A stretch of 64,000 bases of DNA from contig JANQEG010000062.1 of NCBI GenBank assembly GCA_028278505.1, forward strand, positions 28,762 through 92,761, written 5' to 3'. How positions within the stretch are numbered: the first letter of the stretch is position 1; each line of letters begins with the position of its first letter. Below, one piece after another: positions 37,242 through 47,161 of the stretch. The translations under genes and the position numbers were made by a program. Under the pieces are notes generated by a model. That model searched no databases. It was not told where the DNA came from and saw only the letters and a list, made by a program, of their open reading frames with translations. Source of the stretch: Rhodobiaceae bacterium (GTDB lineage: Bacteria > Pseudomonadota > Alphaproteobacteria > Rhizobiales > JAKPQE01).

Positions 37242-38061
37242 CCGCCGGTTCGAGATTGCGTGGCGGGGCCGAAGGCTCGTGATGATGGCCGTCTTCAGCG
37301 TGGCAGTGATCGGTGACCGAGCCGTCGCTATGCCGGACGCGGCCGTCGGGCAAGTGCGTGTGGTCGTGATGGTGGCGGTAGATCGCGATCGCCGCGGCGG
37401 CGCGATCGCCGAAAAGCTGCCGGTATTCCGGGCTTTCGGCAACCGCCTGCGGCGTGCCGCGGCAGCAGATATGGCCGTTTAGGCAGACGACGTGGTCGGT
37501 CGCCGCCATCACCACGTGAAGATCATGGGAAATCAGCAGAATACCGCAGTCAAGCCGGTCGCGGATTGCGGCGATCAGCTCGTAGAGGGCGATCTCGCCT
37601 GCGAAATCAACACCTTGAACCGGCTCGTCGAGAACGAGCAGATCGGGCTTTCGGGCAATCGCCCGGGCCAGCATGGCGCGCTGGAACTCACCGCCGGAAA
37701 GGGTGCGGACCGATACCTTGGCCAGATGGGCGATACCGGTACTTTCAAGCGCGGCAGCGATTTCGGTCTTGGTCAGGGTCGCGGTCAGTCGCATGAAGCG
37801 CTCGACGGTGAGCGGCAATGTCCAGTCGATGGACATTTTTTGCGGGACGTAGCCGATCCGCCGGCCCGGTGCGGGCGTTACGCTTCCCTCGTCGGGCGCG
37901 AGTATACCGAGCGCCAGCTTGGCGGTCGTCGATTTGCCCGAACCGTTCAGGCCGATCAGCGTGACGATCTCGCCGGGATGGACCGAGAGATCGACGCCGC
38001 GCACGAGCCAGCGGCCGGCGCGGTGGATGCCGGCATCGTCAAGGCGGATAAGGGGGGGCAT
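37225..38061 (-). CDS. znuC: zinc ABC transporter ATP-binding protein with His-rich C-terminus
   Basis: GLNGSGKSTT, LSGGEFQRAMLARAIARKPDLLVLDEP; C-term YRHHHDHTHLPDG...HCHAEDGHHHEP. Confidence 0.94.
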   Translation of the reverse strand: MPPLIRLDDAGIHRAGRWLVRGVDLSVHPGEIVTLIGLNGSGKSTTAKLALGILAPDEGSVTPAPGRRIGYVPQKMSIDWTLPLTVERFMRLTATLTKTEIAAALESTGIAHLAKVSVRTLSGGEFQRAMLARAIARKPDLLVLDEPVQGVDFAGEIALYELIAAIRDRLDCGILLISHDLHVVMAATDHVVCLNGHICCRGTPQAVAESPEYRQLFGDRAAAAIAIYRHHHDHTHLPDGRVRHSDGSVTDHCHAEDGHHHEPSAPPRNLEPADDGHV

Positions 38062-38121
38062 CTGTCCGGGCAGGGATCGGATCCTTTCGTTCGATTCCCG
38101 TCTTGCACAAGGATATCGCGC

Positions 38122-38158
38122 GTTATAGTGTTACGCTATGTAATAGTATAACATTACA
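38122..38158. promoter_or_regulatory. Zur-type operator in divergent znuC/znuA promoter
   Basis: TGTAATAGTATAACATTACA (38139-38158, 16/20 symmetric) overlapping a second dyad with arms GTTATAgTgTTAC / GTAATAGTATAAC (38122-38152). Confidence 0.75.
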
Positions 38159-38180
38159 GTTCGCAAGCGAGGATCTCTCC

Positions 38181-39266
38181 ATGAAAGCTGTTCCAGCGGC
38201 CTTGTTCGCGTCGACTCTGCTCGCCATGTCGTCCGTGTCGGCAAATGCGGAACCCCGGGTCGTCGCCTCGATCAAGCCGGTTCATTCGCTGGTCGCCGCG
38301 GTTATGGACGGCGTCGGCACGCCCGACCTGCTCGTCGAGGGCGCGGCATCACCGCATACCTATGCGCTGCGGCCTTCGCAGGCGCGCATATTGGAGAATG
38401 CCGATCTGGTGTTCTGGATCGGTCATGAACTCGAGGCCTTTCTGGAAAAACCGCTGGAGACCATCGCCAAAAAGGCGACATCGGTCGAACTGATCGATGC
38501 CCACGATCTCGTCAAGCATCCCTTCCGCGAGGGCGGCGCATTCGAAGCGCATGAGCATGACGACCACGACGATCATGGTCACGACAAAGTCGCCGAAAAG
38601 CATGACGACCACGACGATCATGACCACGACAAGGCGGCCGAGAAGCAAGACGATCACGATCATGACAAGGCCGCCGAGAAGCACGACGACCACGATCATG
38701 ACCACGACAAGGCCGCCGAGACGCACGACGACCACGATCACGGCAGCTTCGATGCCCATGTCTGGCTCGACCCGGCAAACGCCAAAGTCATGATCGAGGA
38801 AATCGCGGTGGCGCTCGTCGGGGCCGATCCGGCCAATGCGCCGAAATACAAGGCCAATGCGTACAAGGCGATTTCAGAACTCGATCAACTGACGGCGGAG
38901 ATTTCAGCCGCGGTCGCGCCCGCCAAGGGCAAGGGCTTCATCGTCTTTCACGATGCCTATCAGTATTTCGAGAAACGATTCGGCGTCGCCGCATCCGGCT
39001 CGATCACCGTCTCGCCGGAGGTCATGCCCGGCGCCGCGCGGATATCGGAGATCCGGGAAAAGGTGAAGCAGCTTGGTGCGGTTTGTGTCTTCTCCGAACC
39101 GCAGTTCGAGCCGAAGCTGGTTGCCGTCGTCGTTGAGGGGACGGAGGCGCGCACGGGCGTTCTCGATCCGCTCGGCGCCGATCTCGACGCCGGTCCGGAC
39201 CACTATTCTGAGCTCATTCGCAACATGGCCGCGGCGATGCGGAATTGCCTCGCCGGTACCGGTTAG
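38181..39266 (+). CDS. znuA: zinc ABC transporter substrate-binding protein
   Basis: Signal peptide, ASIKPVHSLVAAVMDGVGTPDLLVEGAASPHTYALRPSQARIL, His/Asp-rich loop, HVWLDPANAK. Confidence 0.95.
   Translation: MKAVPAALFASTLLAMSSVSANAEPRVVASIKPVHSLVAAVMDGVGTPDLLVEGAASPHTYALRPSQARILENADLVFWIGHELEAFLEKPLETIAKKATSVELIDAHDLVKHPFREGGAFEAHEHDDHDDHGHDKVAEKHDDHDDHDHDKAAEKQDDHDHDKAAEKHDDHDHDHDKAAETHDDHDHGSFDAHVWLDPANAKVMIEEIAVALVGADPANAPKYKANAYKAISELDQLTAEISAAVAPAKGKGFIVFHDAYQYFEKRFGVAASGSITVSPEVMPGAARISEIREKVKQLGAVCVFSEPQFEPKLVAVVVEGTEARTGVLDPLGADLDAGPDHYSELIRNMAAAMRNCLAGTG
38554..38743 (+). repeat. in-frame tandem repeat encoding the His/Asp-rich loop of ZnuA
   Basis: Approximately four reiterations of (H)DDHDHDKAAEKH. 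Confidence 0.85.
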
Positions 39267-39293
39267 AATTTCCCGCGTAGAGGGACGACGCAC

Positions 39294-39319
39294 CGATGCC
39301 GGCCATTGCGCCGGCATCG
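39294..39319. terminator. candidate znuA terminator hairpin
   Basis: CGATGCCGGC-CATTGC-GCCGGCATCG, perfect 10-bp stem; weak T-run downstream. Confidence 0.5.
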
Positions 39320-39330
39320 TCAATTGATAG

Positions 39331-39369
39331 TCTCCGGAACGTCCGTCACAACGGTTCCTTTTCCGGAGA
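39331..39369. promoter_or_regulatory. inverted repeat overlapping the ribosome-binding site of the M20 peptidase gene
   Basis: TCTCCGGAA...TTCCGGAGA, 9-bp arms; the right arm contains GGAG 10 nt before ATG 39379. Confidence 0.5.
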
Positions 39370-39378
39370 CCGGCCTTC

Positions 39379-40770
39379 ATGAGCATACTCGACCGGGTCC
39401 TCGCCCGCATCGACGCTGATTTCGACGCCGGCCTGAAACGGCTGTTCGACTTCATCGCAATCGAGAGCATTTCCACCGACCCGGCTTATAAAACCGCCTG
39501 CGTCGATGCGGCGGAATGGGCGGCGGCGACGTTCCGCGACATCGGCTTCGACATCGCCGTCATCCCGACCGCCGGCCATCCGATGGTGATGGGCAAATAC
39601 CGGCCGAAGGGCGAAGCCCGGGGACCGCACGTGCTGTTCTACGGGCATTACGACGTGCAGCCGGTCGATCCGCTGGAGCTGTGGGAAAAGCCGCCCTTTG
39701 CCGCGCATATGGGAAAACGCAACGGCCGCGACTGCATCTTCGGCCGCGGCGCCTGCGACGACAAGGGCCAGTTGATGACCTTTGTCGAGGCGGCCCGCGC
39801 GATCAAGGCGGAGACCGGTGATCTGCCGATCGCGATCACCGTGCTCCTGGAGGGCGAGGAGGAAAGCGGCAGCCCGTCGCTGATGCCGTTTCTCGACGCC
39901 CATGGCGAGGCGCTGAAGGCCGATGTGGCGCTCGTTTGCGATACCGAAATGTGGGACCCGGAGACGCCGGCGATCACGACACGGCTGCGCGGGCTGATGA
40001 GCGAGGAGGTGGTGATCACCGGTCCCGATCGCGATTTGCATTCGGGCCTTTTCGGCGGGCCGGCGCACAATCCGATCCGCGTCCTGATGAACATTCTCGG
40101 CCAGATGCACGACAGCGACGGCCGGGTCGCCGTGCCCGGCTTCTATGACGGCGTCGATGAGCTTGACGATGGGCTCAAGCGCCAATGGGACGGGCTCGGT
40201 TTCGACGGCGCCGGCTTTCTCGGCGGTATCGGGCTTGAGGCGGCCGCCGGCGAGGAAGACCGTAGTATGCTCGAACAGCTCTGGTCGCGGCCGACGCTCG
40301 AATTCAACGGCGTTATCGGCGGCTATACCGGAGCCGGGACCAAGACGGTGATCCCCTCACAGGCGAGCGCCAAGATCTCCTGCCGGCTGGTCGGCCGGCA
40401 GGACCCGAATGCGGTGCGGGCGGCGCTGCGCGGCTTCGTCACCGAAAGGCTGCCGGCCGGCGTCACCGCCGAATTCTTAGGCACCGAGGGCAGCCCGGCG
40501 ATCGAGATGCCGAGCGAGGCGCCGGTGTTCCGCCGGGTTGCAGCCGCGCTCGGGGAAGAATGGAACCGGCCGGCGGCGATGATCGGCTGCGGCGGCTCGA
40601 TCCCGATCGTCGGCAGCTTCAAGGACAGGCTCGGCATGGACTCCGTGCTCGTCGGCTTTGCGCTCGACGACGACGCGGTCCACAGCCCGAACGAGAAGTT
40701 CAGCCTGTCGAGCTATCGCGGCGGCGTCCGCAGCTGGGCACGCATCCTGCTGACGCTTGGCGAAAACTGA
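39379..40770 (+). CDS. M20 family metallopeptidase (dipeptidase)
   Basis: HVLFYGHYDVQPVDPLELW, GRGACDDKGQLMT, LLEGEEESGSPSL metal-binding motifs. Confidence 0.93.
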   Translation: MSILDRVLARIDADFDAGLKRLFDFIAIESISTDPAYKTACVDAAEWAAATFRDIGFDIAVIPTAGHPMVMGKYRPKGEARGPHVLFYGHYDVQPVDPLELWEKPPFAAHMGKRNGRDCIFGRGACDDKGQLMTFVEAARAIKAETGDLPIAITVLLEGEEESGSPSLMPFLDAHGEALKADVALVCDTEMWDPETPAITTRLRGLMSEEVVITGPDRDLHSGLFGGPAHNPIRVLMNILGQMHDSDGRVAVPGFYDGVDELDDGLKRQWDGLGFDGAGFLGGIGLEAAAGEEDRSMLEQLWSRPTLEFNGVIGGYTGAGTKTVIPSQASAKISCRLVGRQDPNAVRAALRGFVTERLPAGVTAEFLGTEGSPAIEMPSEAPVFRRVAAALGEEWNRPAAMIGCGGSIPIVGSFKDRLGMDSVLVGFALDDDAVHSPNEKFSLSSYRGGVRSWARILLTLGEN

Positions 40771-41755
40771 GACAAGGCGCGCTTGCCAAGACGGCGGCGA
40801 GCCGTCACCATCCGACGATACGACTGTCCGTTTCATCCGACAGATTGGTACGCTTGTTTTGCCCGCGCCGCTTTCGACACCAGACGCCATCCTTAAAGAA
40901 CTCGCCGCCGGGCTGGCGGAGTTCACGCCGGAACTGCGCAAGGCGGCGACCTTCATTCTGGAGAATTCGAACCTCGTCAGCGTCAGTTCGATCCGCGAGC
41001 TGGCGCGTGAGGCCGAGGTCAAGCCGAACACGCTGGTGCGCCTGGCGCGGGCGGTCGGCTTTCCCGGCTATGAGGATTTCCGAAAGCCGTTCCGCGAACA
41101 GGTGATCAGCGGCGCCGACAACTATCCCGACCGGGCGCGGTGGCTGCAGGCGCTGTCGCGCGGCGGCAAGCTCGGCGGCCTTTACCGCGACATGGCAACG
41201 GCGGCGATGTCGAATCTGGAGAACGTCTTCCTCGGCACCAGCGCCAAGGAATTGAAGGCCGCTGCCGACGACATATTGGCGGCGCGCACAACTTACGTGC
41301 TCGGCGTCGGCGTCGCCAACGCCTATGCGCGGAAATTCGCCTATCTCTTGTCGATGGCGCTCGACACGGTGGTGTCGCTTCCCCGCGACGGGCTGGTGCC
41401 GGCGGACGGGCTGGTGCGCGCCGCCAGCGGCGACGTGCTTTTGGCGATGACGTTCAAGCCCTACCGGCGCGAAGTGGTCGAGGCGGTGGCGACGGCGCAG
41501 CGCCAGGGCGTCACGGTGATCGCGGTGTCCGACAGCCCGGCGGCGCCGGTTTTCGCCGAGGCCCGGCATGCTTTTCTGGTGCCGACCGATTCGCCGCAAT
41601 TCTTCACTTCGACCGTGGCGCTTGCGAGCTTTCTGGAAACGCTGATCGCCTTCGTCATCGCCGATGCCGGCCCCGATATCGTCTCGAACATCGAAGCGTT
41701 CCACGCCCGGCGCAAGGAATTGGGGATCTACTGGTCGGACGACGAGCGGGCGTGA
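40757..41755 (+). CDS. MurR/RpiR family transcriptional regulator
   Basis: HTH_6-type N-term (FILENSNLVSVSSIRELAREAEVKPNTLVRLARAVGFPGYEDFRKPFRE) and SIS domain; true start probably downstream of 40757. Confidence 0.87.
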   Translation: MAKTETRRACQDGGEPSPSDDTTVRFIRQIGTLVLPAPLSTPDAILKELAAGLAEFTPELRKAATFILENSNLVSVSSIRELAREAEVKPNTLVRLARAVGFPGYEDFRKPFREQVISGADNYPDRARWLQALSRGGKLGGLYRDMATAAMSNLENVFLGTSAKELKAAADDILAARTTYVLGVGVANAYARKFAYLLSMALDTVVSLPRDGLVPADGLVRAASGDVLLAMTFKPYRREVVEAVATAQRQGVTVIAVSDSPAAPVFAEARHAFLVPTDSPQFFTSTVALASFLETLIAFVIADAGPDIVSNIEAFHARRKELGIYWSDDERA

Positions 41756-41880
41756 GAGTGATGCGGATCCCTCGCATGCGCGCCGTCGCAGCATCTCAAA
41801 GATCCCGGTAAACATCTGATCCGTTTATAAATTCTGCTGTTCCAAGGCGGCCCGTCGCCCGCCTATTGCACGAAATTCCC

Positions 41881-42825
41881 CTACTCCGCCGGATCGCCGT
41901 CCGATTTGCCGTGCGGGCGGCCGAAATCGGGCGCCTCGGTTTCCTGACCGGCCTCGATGATGCCGCGCCGGATCGACCGTGTCCGGCTGAACAGCTCGAA
42001 CAATTCGTCGCCTTCGCCCCAGCGGATCGACCGCTGCAGCGCGAACAAATCCTCGGTGAAGCGGCCGAGCACCTCCAGCACCGCCTCCTTGTTGTGCAGG
42101 AACACGTCGCGCCACATGGTCGGGTCGGAGGCGGCGATGCGGGTGAAATCGCGAAAGCCGCCGGCGGAAAATTTCATCACCTCGGTCTCGGTCACGGCCT
42201 CCAGATCGTCGGCGGTGCCGACGATGTTGTAGGCGATCAAATGCGGGATATGGCTGGTGACGGCGAGCACCAGGTCGTGGTGCTCGGCGCTCATGATTTC
42301 GATATCGGCGCCGCAGCCGCGCCAGAACGCGCTGAGCCGCTCGATCGCTTGGGCCTCGGTGCCGGGCAGCGGCGTCAGGATGCACCAGCGGTTCTCGAAG
42401 AGATCGGCAAAGCCGGCATCGGGGCCGGAATATTCGGTGCCGGCGACCGGATGGGCCGGAATGAAGTGGACGCCATCGGGCAGTTCCGGCGCCATCTGCC
42501 GGACCACCGAGGTCTTCACCGAACCGGCATCGGAGACGATCGCCCCCGGCTTCAGATGCGGCCCGATCGCCGCCGCCACCGCGCCGCTGGCGCCGACCGG
42601 AACCGAGACGATGACGAGATCGGCGTCCTTGACCGCTTCGCCGGCGTCTTCATGATAGCTGTCGCCGAGGCCGAGTTCCTCGGCGCGGGCCAGCGTCGCC
42701 GCCGTGCGCGAGGAGATCGCGATATGTCCGGCGAGCCCGTTGGCCTTCGCCGCGCGGGCGATCGACGAGCCGATCAGGCCAATGCCGATCAGCGCCAGCC
42801 GGTCGATGATGGGTGTGTCGGCCAA
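41881..42825 (-). CDS. prephenate/arogenate dehydrogenase family protein
   Basis: LALIGIGLIGSSIARAAKANGL; FIPAHPVAGTEYSGPDAGFADLFENRWCILTP. Confidence 0.93.
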   Translation of the reverse strand: MADTPIIDRLALIGIGLIGSSIARAAKANGLAGHIAISSRTAATLARAEELGLGDSYHEDAGEAVKDADLVIVSVPVGASGAVAAAIGPHLKPGAIVSDAGSVKTSVVRQMAPELPDGVHFIPAHPVAGTEYSGPDAGFADLFENRWCILTPLPGTEAQAIERLSAFWRGCGADIEIMSAEHHDLVLAVTSHIPHLIAYNIVGTADDLEAVTETEVMKFSAGGFRDFTRIAASDPTMWRDVFLHNKEAVLEVLGRFTEDLFALQRSIRWGEGDELFELFSRTRSIRRGIIEAGQETEAPDFGRPHGKSDGDPAE

Positions 42826-42828
42826 GGC

Positions 42829-43938
42829 TCAGGCCTCCCCGCGTTTGACAAATGCGCCGAGTGCTGCGATCAGCGCCCGGTTCGCTTCCGCCGTCCCCAC
42901 CGAGGCGCGCAGGGCGTTCGGAAAGCCGTAAGCCCCGACCCGGCGCAGCACAAGCCCACGCTTGAGCAGGAAGTCGTCGGCGTCCGGCGCGCGCTGGCCC
43001 TCCCGGTCGGGGAAATGGATGAGCAGGAAATTGGCGACGCTCGGCGTCACCGTCAGGCCGAGCTTAGCGATCTCGTCCTTGAGGATCGGCAGCCATTCCT
43101 CATTGTGCTCGGCCGCGTGCTCGGTGAACGCATGATCGGAAATCGCCGCAGCACCCGCGGCAATCGCCGCACCGGAAACGTTGAACGGGCCGCGAATGCG
43201 GTTGAGCGCATCGATGACGTGCTCGGGACCATAGGCCCAGCCGAGGCGCAGGCCGGCGAGCCCGTAGATCTTCGAGAACGTCCGCGTCATCACCACGTTC
43301 TCAGAGGTGGCGACGAGCTCGATGCCGCTCTCATAGTCGTTGCGGCGCACATATTCCGCATAGGCCGCGTCGAGCACGAGCAGGATGTCCGGCCGCAACC
43401 CTTTGTGAAGGTGCCGGATCTCGCCGATCGGCAGATAGGTGCCGGTCGGATTGTTCGGATTGGCGAGAAACACCATGCGGGTGCGCTTGGTGACGGCGGC
43501 CAGCATCGCATCGACATCGGCGGTCAGATCGGTTTCCGGCGCCACCACCGGGGTCGCCCCGGCGCCGAGGATCGCGATCCTGTAGACGAGAAAGCCGTGG
43601 GCCGAATAGATCGCCTCGTCGCCGGCGCCGAGGAAGCCGTGGGCGAGCAGGTTCAGGATCTCGTCGGAGCCGGCGCCGCACACAAGCCGCGCCGGATTGA
43701 GACCGTAGACGGCGCCGATCGTCTCGCGCAGTTCGCGCGCCGCGCCATCGGGATAAAGCGCCAGCGCATCGCCGGCGCCATGAAAGGCGGCGACCGCTTT
43801 CGGGCTCGGCCCGAGCGGCGTCTCGTTCGAGGACAGCTTGTAGAGCTTGTCGCCGCCGGACGCGGTCGATTTGCCCGGCACATAGGCCTCGATTTTGAGC
43901 ACGCCGGGACGGGGCTCCGGCCGCGTTCTCCGTGTCAT
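42829..43938 (-). CDS. hisC: histidinol-phosphate aminotransferase
   Basis: [50 protein letters not shown]. Confidence 0.95.
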   Translation of the reverse strand: MTRRTRPEPRPGVLKIEAYVPGKSTASGGDKLYKLSSNETPLGPSPKAVAAFHGAGDALALYPDGAARELRETIGAVYGLNPARLVCGAGSDEILNLLAHGFLGAGDEAIYSAHGFLVYRIAILGAGATPVVAPETDLTADVDAMLAAVTKRTRMVFLANPNNPTGTYLPIGEIRHLHKGLRPDILLVLDAAYAEYVRRNDYESGIELVATSENVVMTRTFSKIYGLAGLRLGWAYGPEHVIDALNRIRGPFNVSGAAIAAGAAAISDHAFTEHAAEHNEEWLPILKDEIAKLGLTVTPSVANFLLIHFPDREGQRAPDADDFLLKRGLVLRRVGAYGFPNALRASVGTAEANRALIAALGAFVKRGEA

Positions 43939-44813
43939 TGTTCTTCACCCGGTTTGGTCGCTGCGCCCGGCCGTCCATTGAAGACGAAGGGCGCGGCGTG
44001 GCTGCCGACCGGATCGAGCCGGGAAAGGCCCCCGAGCACATCCTTCAGCAGCGCGCTGAGCGGCGCCTCGCCGGCCGGCCGATCGACCGCGATCAGCAGC
44101 GAGAAACCGTCCGCTCCCTGGTGTTGGTCGACGACATCGATCCCGTTCTCGGAAAGCCGCGCAAGCCCGGCCGGCTCCGGCGCGGCCGGCAGCGCCGCCG
44201 CATAGAGCGCAACATCCTTGGCCGCGGCATCGGTGACCGCCTTGGCGATGACGTAGTGCGGCCGGTCGGCGGGGTGGTCGGCGCGCTCGATCAGCGGCAG
44301 CCGCGCAATGATCTTCGGCGCCTCCGGCGCCCTCAACAGATCCCACCAGGCGCCGTCATTGTGGGCGCCGGCATGCAACAGGCCGAGATCGCCGCGGGCG
44401 GTGTCGACCGCCTGCAGCACCGCCTCCGCATCGTCGTGGACGATCAGCGGCGGCGTGAAGCCGAAATGGAAGCGGGCGACGTCGCGATTGGCGGCGCTCT
44501 CCGCCCCGCCCATGATGTGCACGCTGTAGGGCGCCTGGACATAGGTGAAGGTGGAGATGATCACCCGCCAGATGCTCTCCACCGTGTCGACCGGCAGGAT
44601 GCCGCGATGGCGCTCGACCAGCCGGCGCAGCATATCGGCCTCGCGCGCCGGGCGGAACGCCGAGCCGGTGGCCTCGGTCCGCTTGATCGCGATCAGCGCA
44701 TCGATGATCTCGCCGCGCTCGATCAACAGGCCGTGCAGCAACCCGTCGATGCGGTCGATCTCGTCGCGCAGATCGGCGAGCGTCGGCGGCGTCTGGCGGT
44801 CGTCTCTACCCAT
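43935..44813 (-). CDS. chorismate mutase (AroQ-type) with ~190-aa C-terminal extension
   Basis: [34 protein letters not shown]...[35 protein letters not shown] is AroQ-like; ATGA overlap with hisC. Confidence 0.87.
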   Translation of the reverse strand: MGRDDRQTPPTLADLRDEIDRIDGLLHGLLIERGEIIDALIAIKRTEATGSAFRPAREADMLRRLVERHRGILPVDTVESIWRVIISTFTYVQAPYSVHIMGGAESAANRDVARFHFGFTPPLIVHDDAEAVLQAVDTARGDLGLLHAGAHNDGAWWDLLRAPEAPKIIARLPLIERADHPADRPHYVIAKAVTDAAAKDVALYAAALPAAPEPAGLARLSENGIDVVDQHQGADGFSLLIAVDRPAGEAPLSALLKDVLGGLSRLDPVGSHAAPFVFNGRPGAATKPGEEQ

Positions 44814-44953
44814 GAGGAGCCTGCAGTTTCGCGCCCTTTTCGGGCCTTCGGTTTCAGCCGCGGCGGCACGGTCTGCCGGCGGGCGGGCTATTCATAGGCA
44901 GGCTGCGCCGGGAAAGCAAAAGAAACCCGTGCGGACAGGCGTGTGGCCCGGCA

Positions 44954-45721
44954 TCACGAATCCGGCGACACCGGAGTGCTGCGGACGGGAGATCGCGGCG
45001 CCAAGGGCGGCGCCAGCACCGGCCGCAGCGTCGCCCCGGCGCGGGCCTTCTCGCCGGCCGGCAGCGCCCGGTAGAGCTGCTTGGTCGCCTCGACCAGGAT
45101 GATGCCGCCAAAGCCGCCCCAGATCGACCGGCCGACCCGGTCGAAGGCGCGGGCCGAGCGCAACAATGTCCGGTTGGCAACCGGCGCCATGTGCAGCGCC
45201 TCCGACCAGGACACCGGACTGAACATCGCCTCGCGCAGAAGGCCGGTCAGCTGCGAGCGCGAGAACGGCCGGCCGTGCCCGAACGGCGTGCGGTCGGTAT
45301 GGGCCCACAGCCCGCGCCGGTTGGGCACGACGACGACGAGCCGGCCGCCGGGCGCCAGCACCCGCCACAATTCGCGCAGGAGCTGCATCGGCTGTTCCGA
45401 CATTTCGAGCTGGTGGACGATCAGCGCCCGGTCGATCGCCGCATCGTTGAGCGGCAGCGCGTCCTCCAGCACCAGCGCCGCCGCATTGGCGCCGCGGCCC
45501 GGCCAGTTGACCACGCCCTGCGCCGCCGGCATGAAGGCGAGCACCCGTTCCGCCTTCTCCCGATAGGGCTCCAGATAAGGCGTCGCATAGCCGCTGCCGA
45601 TGAGGCTCAGCCCGTCCACATCCGGCCAATGGGTGGCGAGCCGCTCCGAGAGAGCGCGCTGCGCCGCCTCGCCGAGCGGCGAGGCGTAGAAATTCCTCAG
45701 ATCGACCACATCGAGATACAT
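44954..45721 (-). CDS. class I SAM-dependent methyltransferase
   Basis: Methyltransferase_11-like (ALIVHQLEMSEQPMQLLRELWRVLAPGGRLVVVVPNRRGLWA); divergent to gloB. Confidence 0.88.
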   Translation of the reverse strand: MYLDVVDLRNFYASPLGEAAQRALSERLATHWPDVDGLSLIGSGYATPYLEPYREKAERVLAFMPAAQGVVNWPGRGANAAALVLEDALPLNDAAIDRALIVHQLEMSEQPMQLLRELWRVLAPGGRLVVVVPNRRGLWAHTDRTPFGHGRPFSRSQLTGLLREAMFSPVSWSEALHMAPVANRTLLRSARAFDRVGRSIWGGFGGIILVEATKQLYRALPAGEKARAGATLRPVLAPPLAPRSPVRSTPVSPDS

Positions 45722-45864
45722 CGGCGAATCCCTGATCGCTTCCGAGTATCGATCTAGCCTCGCTTTCGGGCCGATCGCAACCCGACGGCTGGAATCGTCG
45801 GCTTTGTGATGCTACGCAGGTGCATCTGTCAGAAGCGCCCTCAACCAGTCCGGGACCGTTGCCC

Positions 45865-46638
45865 ATGTCCGAACTTGCCGTTCACCTGTTTCCCTGCCTT
45901 ACCGACAATTACGGGGTGCTGGTGCACGATCCCGAGAGCGGCGAAACGGCCGTTGTCGACGCACCGGACGAGGCGGCGATCAAGCGGGCGGTCGCCGAGA
46001 CCGGCTGGACCCCGACCCAGGTCTGGGTGACCCACCATCACTGGGACCACACCCAGGCGATCCCGGCGCTGAAGGATGCTTACGGCGCGACCGTGGTCGG
46101 CCCGCGCCAAGAAGCCGCAATGATCGTCGACCTCGACCTCAAGGTCGGTGATGGCGACAGCGTCCAGTTCGCCGGCGCGACCGTCCGGGTGATCGGCACG
46201 CCGGGCCACACTCTCGGCCAGGTTGCCTACTGGCTTCCCGACGCCGCCCTCGCCTTCACCGGCGACACGCTCTTTGCCATGGGCTGCGGCCGGGTGTTCG
46301 AAGGCACGCCCGAGATGATGTGGACCTCGCTCGACCGCCTTGCCGCGACGCTGCCGGCGGAGACCCGGATCTATTGCGGGCACGAATACACCCTTGCCAA
46401 CGCCAAGTTCGCGGTGACCGTCGATCCCGACAACGCCGCCCTGGCCGAGCGGCTCGAGGCGGTTGCCGCGATCAGGGCCCAGGGCAAGCCGACGCTGCCG
46501 ACGACCATGGCCGAGGAACGGTTGACCAATCCCTTCCTGCGCGCCGGCGACGAGGCCTTGCGCGCCCATCTCGGCATGGCCGATGCCGCCGACTGGGAGG
46601 TGTTCGCCGAGGTGCGCCGGCGCAAGGACCATTTCTGA
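45865..46638 (+). CDS. gloB: hydroxyacylglutathione hydrolase (glyoxalase II)
   Basis: LTDNYGVLVHDPESG, THHHWDHTQAI, TPGHTLGQVAYW, GDTLFAMGCGRVFEGTPEMMW, YCGHEYT. Confidence 0.97.
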   Translation: MSELAVHLFPCLTDNYGVLVHDPESGETAVVDAPDEAAIKRAVAETGWTPTQVWVTHHHWDHTQAIPALKDAYGATVVGPRQEAAMIVDLDLKVGDGDSVQFAGATVRVIGTPGHTLGQVAYWLPDAALAFTGDTLFAMGCGRVFEGTPEMMWTSLDRLAATLPAETRIYCGHEYTLANAKFAVTVDPDNAALAERLEAVAAIRAQGKPTLPTTMAEERLTNPFLRAGDEALRAHLGMADAADWEVFAEVRRRKDHF

Positions 46639-47081
46639 TGCCGGCCGGCGGTCCGGACGGGCCGACGGCGGACGATATCATCGCCGTCCTGGCGCTTGAG
46701 CCGCACCCGGAAGGCGGCCATTTCCGTGAGACGTTTCGCGATGCCGCCGGGCAGGGCGGCCGCGCCCATTCGACCGCAATCTATTTCCTGCTGCGGTCGG
46801 GCGAGCGTTCGCACTGGCACCGGGTCGATGCCGCCGAGATCTGGCACTGGTATGCCGGCGCGCCGCTGGATCTGGAGATCGCGGATGATGACGGCCGCGT
46901 ATCGGTTCGGATCGGCAGTGATTTATCCGCCGGCGAGCGGCCGCAGGCCGTGGTCCCGGCGGGCGCCTGGCAGTCGGCGGCAAGCCGCGGCGCCTGGACC
47001 CTGGTCGGCTGCACCGTCGCCCCGGGTTTCGCGTTCGACGGCTTCGAACTCGCCCCGCCCGGCTGGAGCCCGGAAGGTTGA
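46638..47081 (+). CDS. cupin domain-containing protein (DUF985)
   Basis: LEPHPEGGHFRETFRD...STAIYFLLRSGERSHWHRVDAAEIWHWYAGAPL; TGATG overlap with gloB. Confidence 0.92.
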   Translation: MPAGGPDGPTADDIIAVLALEPHPEGGHFRETFRDAAGQGGRAHSTAIYFLLRSGERSHWHRVDAAEIWHWYAGAPLDLEIADDDGRVSVRIGSDLSAGERPQAVVPAGAWQSAASRGAWTLVGCTVAPGFAFDGFELAPPGWSPEG

Positions 47082-47161
47082 TCCGATACCGGCTTTGACT
47101 CCAACGCCGAATTCGCGTTAGGCGAACGCTTTGCCCCAGCGTCCTTCAACCGGATGTCGAG

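Noticed and set aside
38554-38743. Possible CRISPR-like or minisatellite array
   Set aside because: Repeats are in frame, contiguous without spacers and encode the His-rich loop of ZnuA.
41866-44205. 779-aa plus-strand ORF
   Set aside because: Antisense to tyrA-like, hisC and chorismate mutase genes that have clear family motifs; Arg/Gly/Asp-rich shadow ORF caused by high GC.
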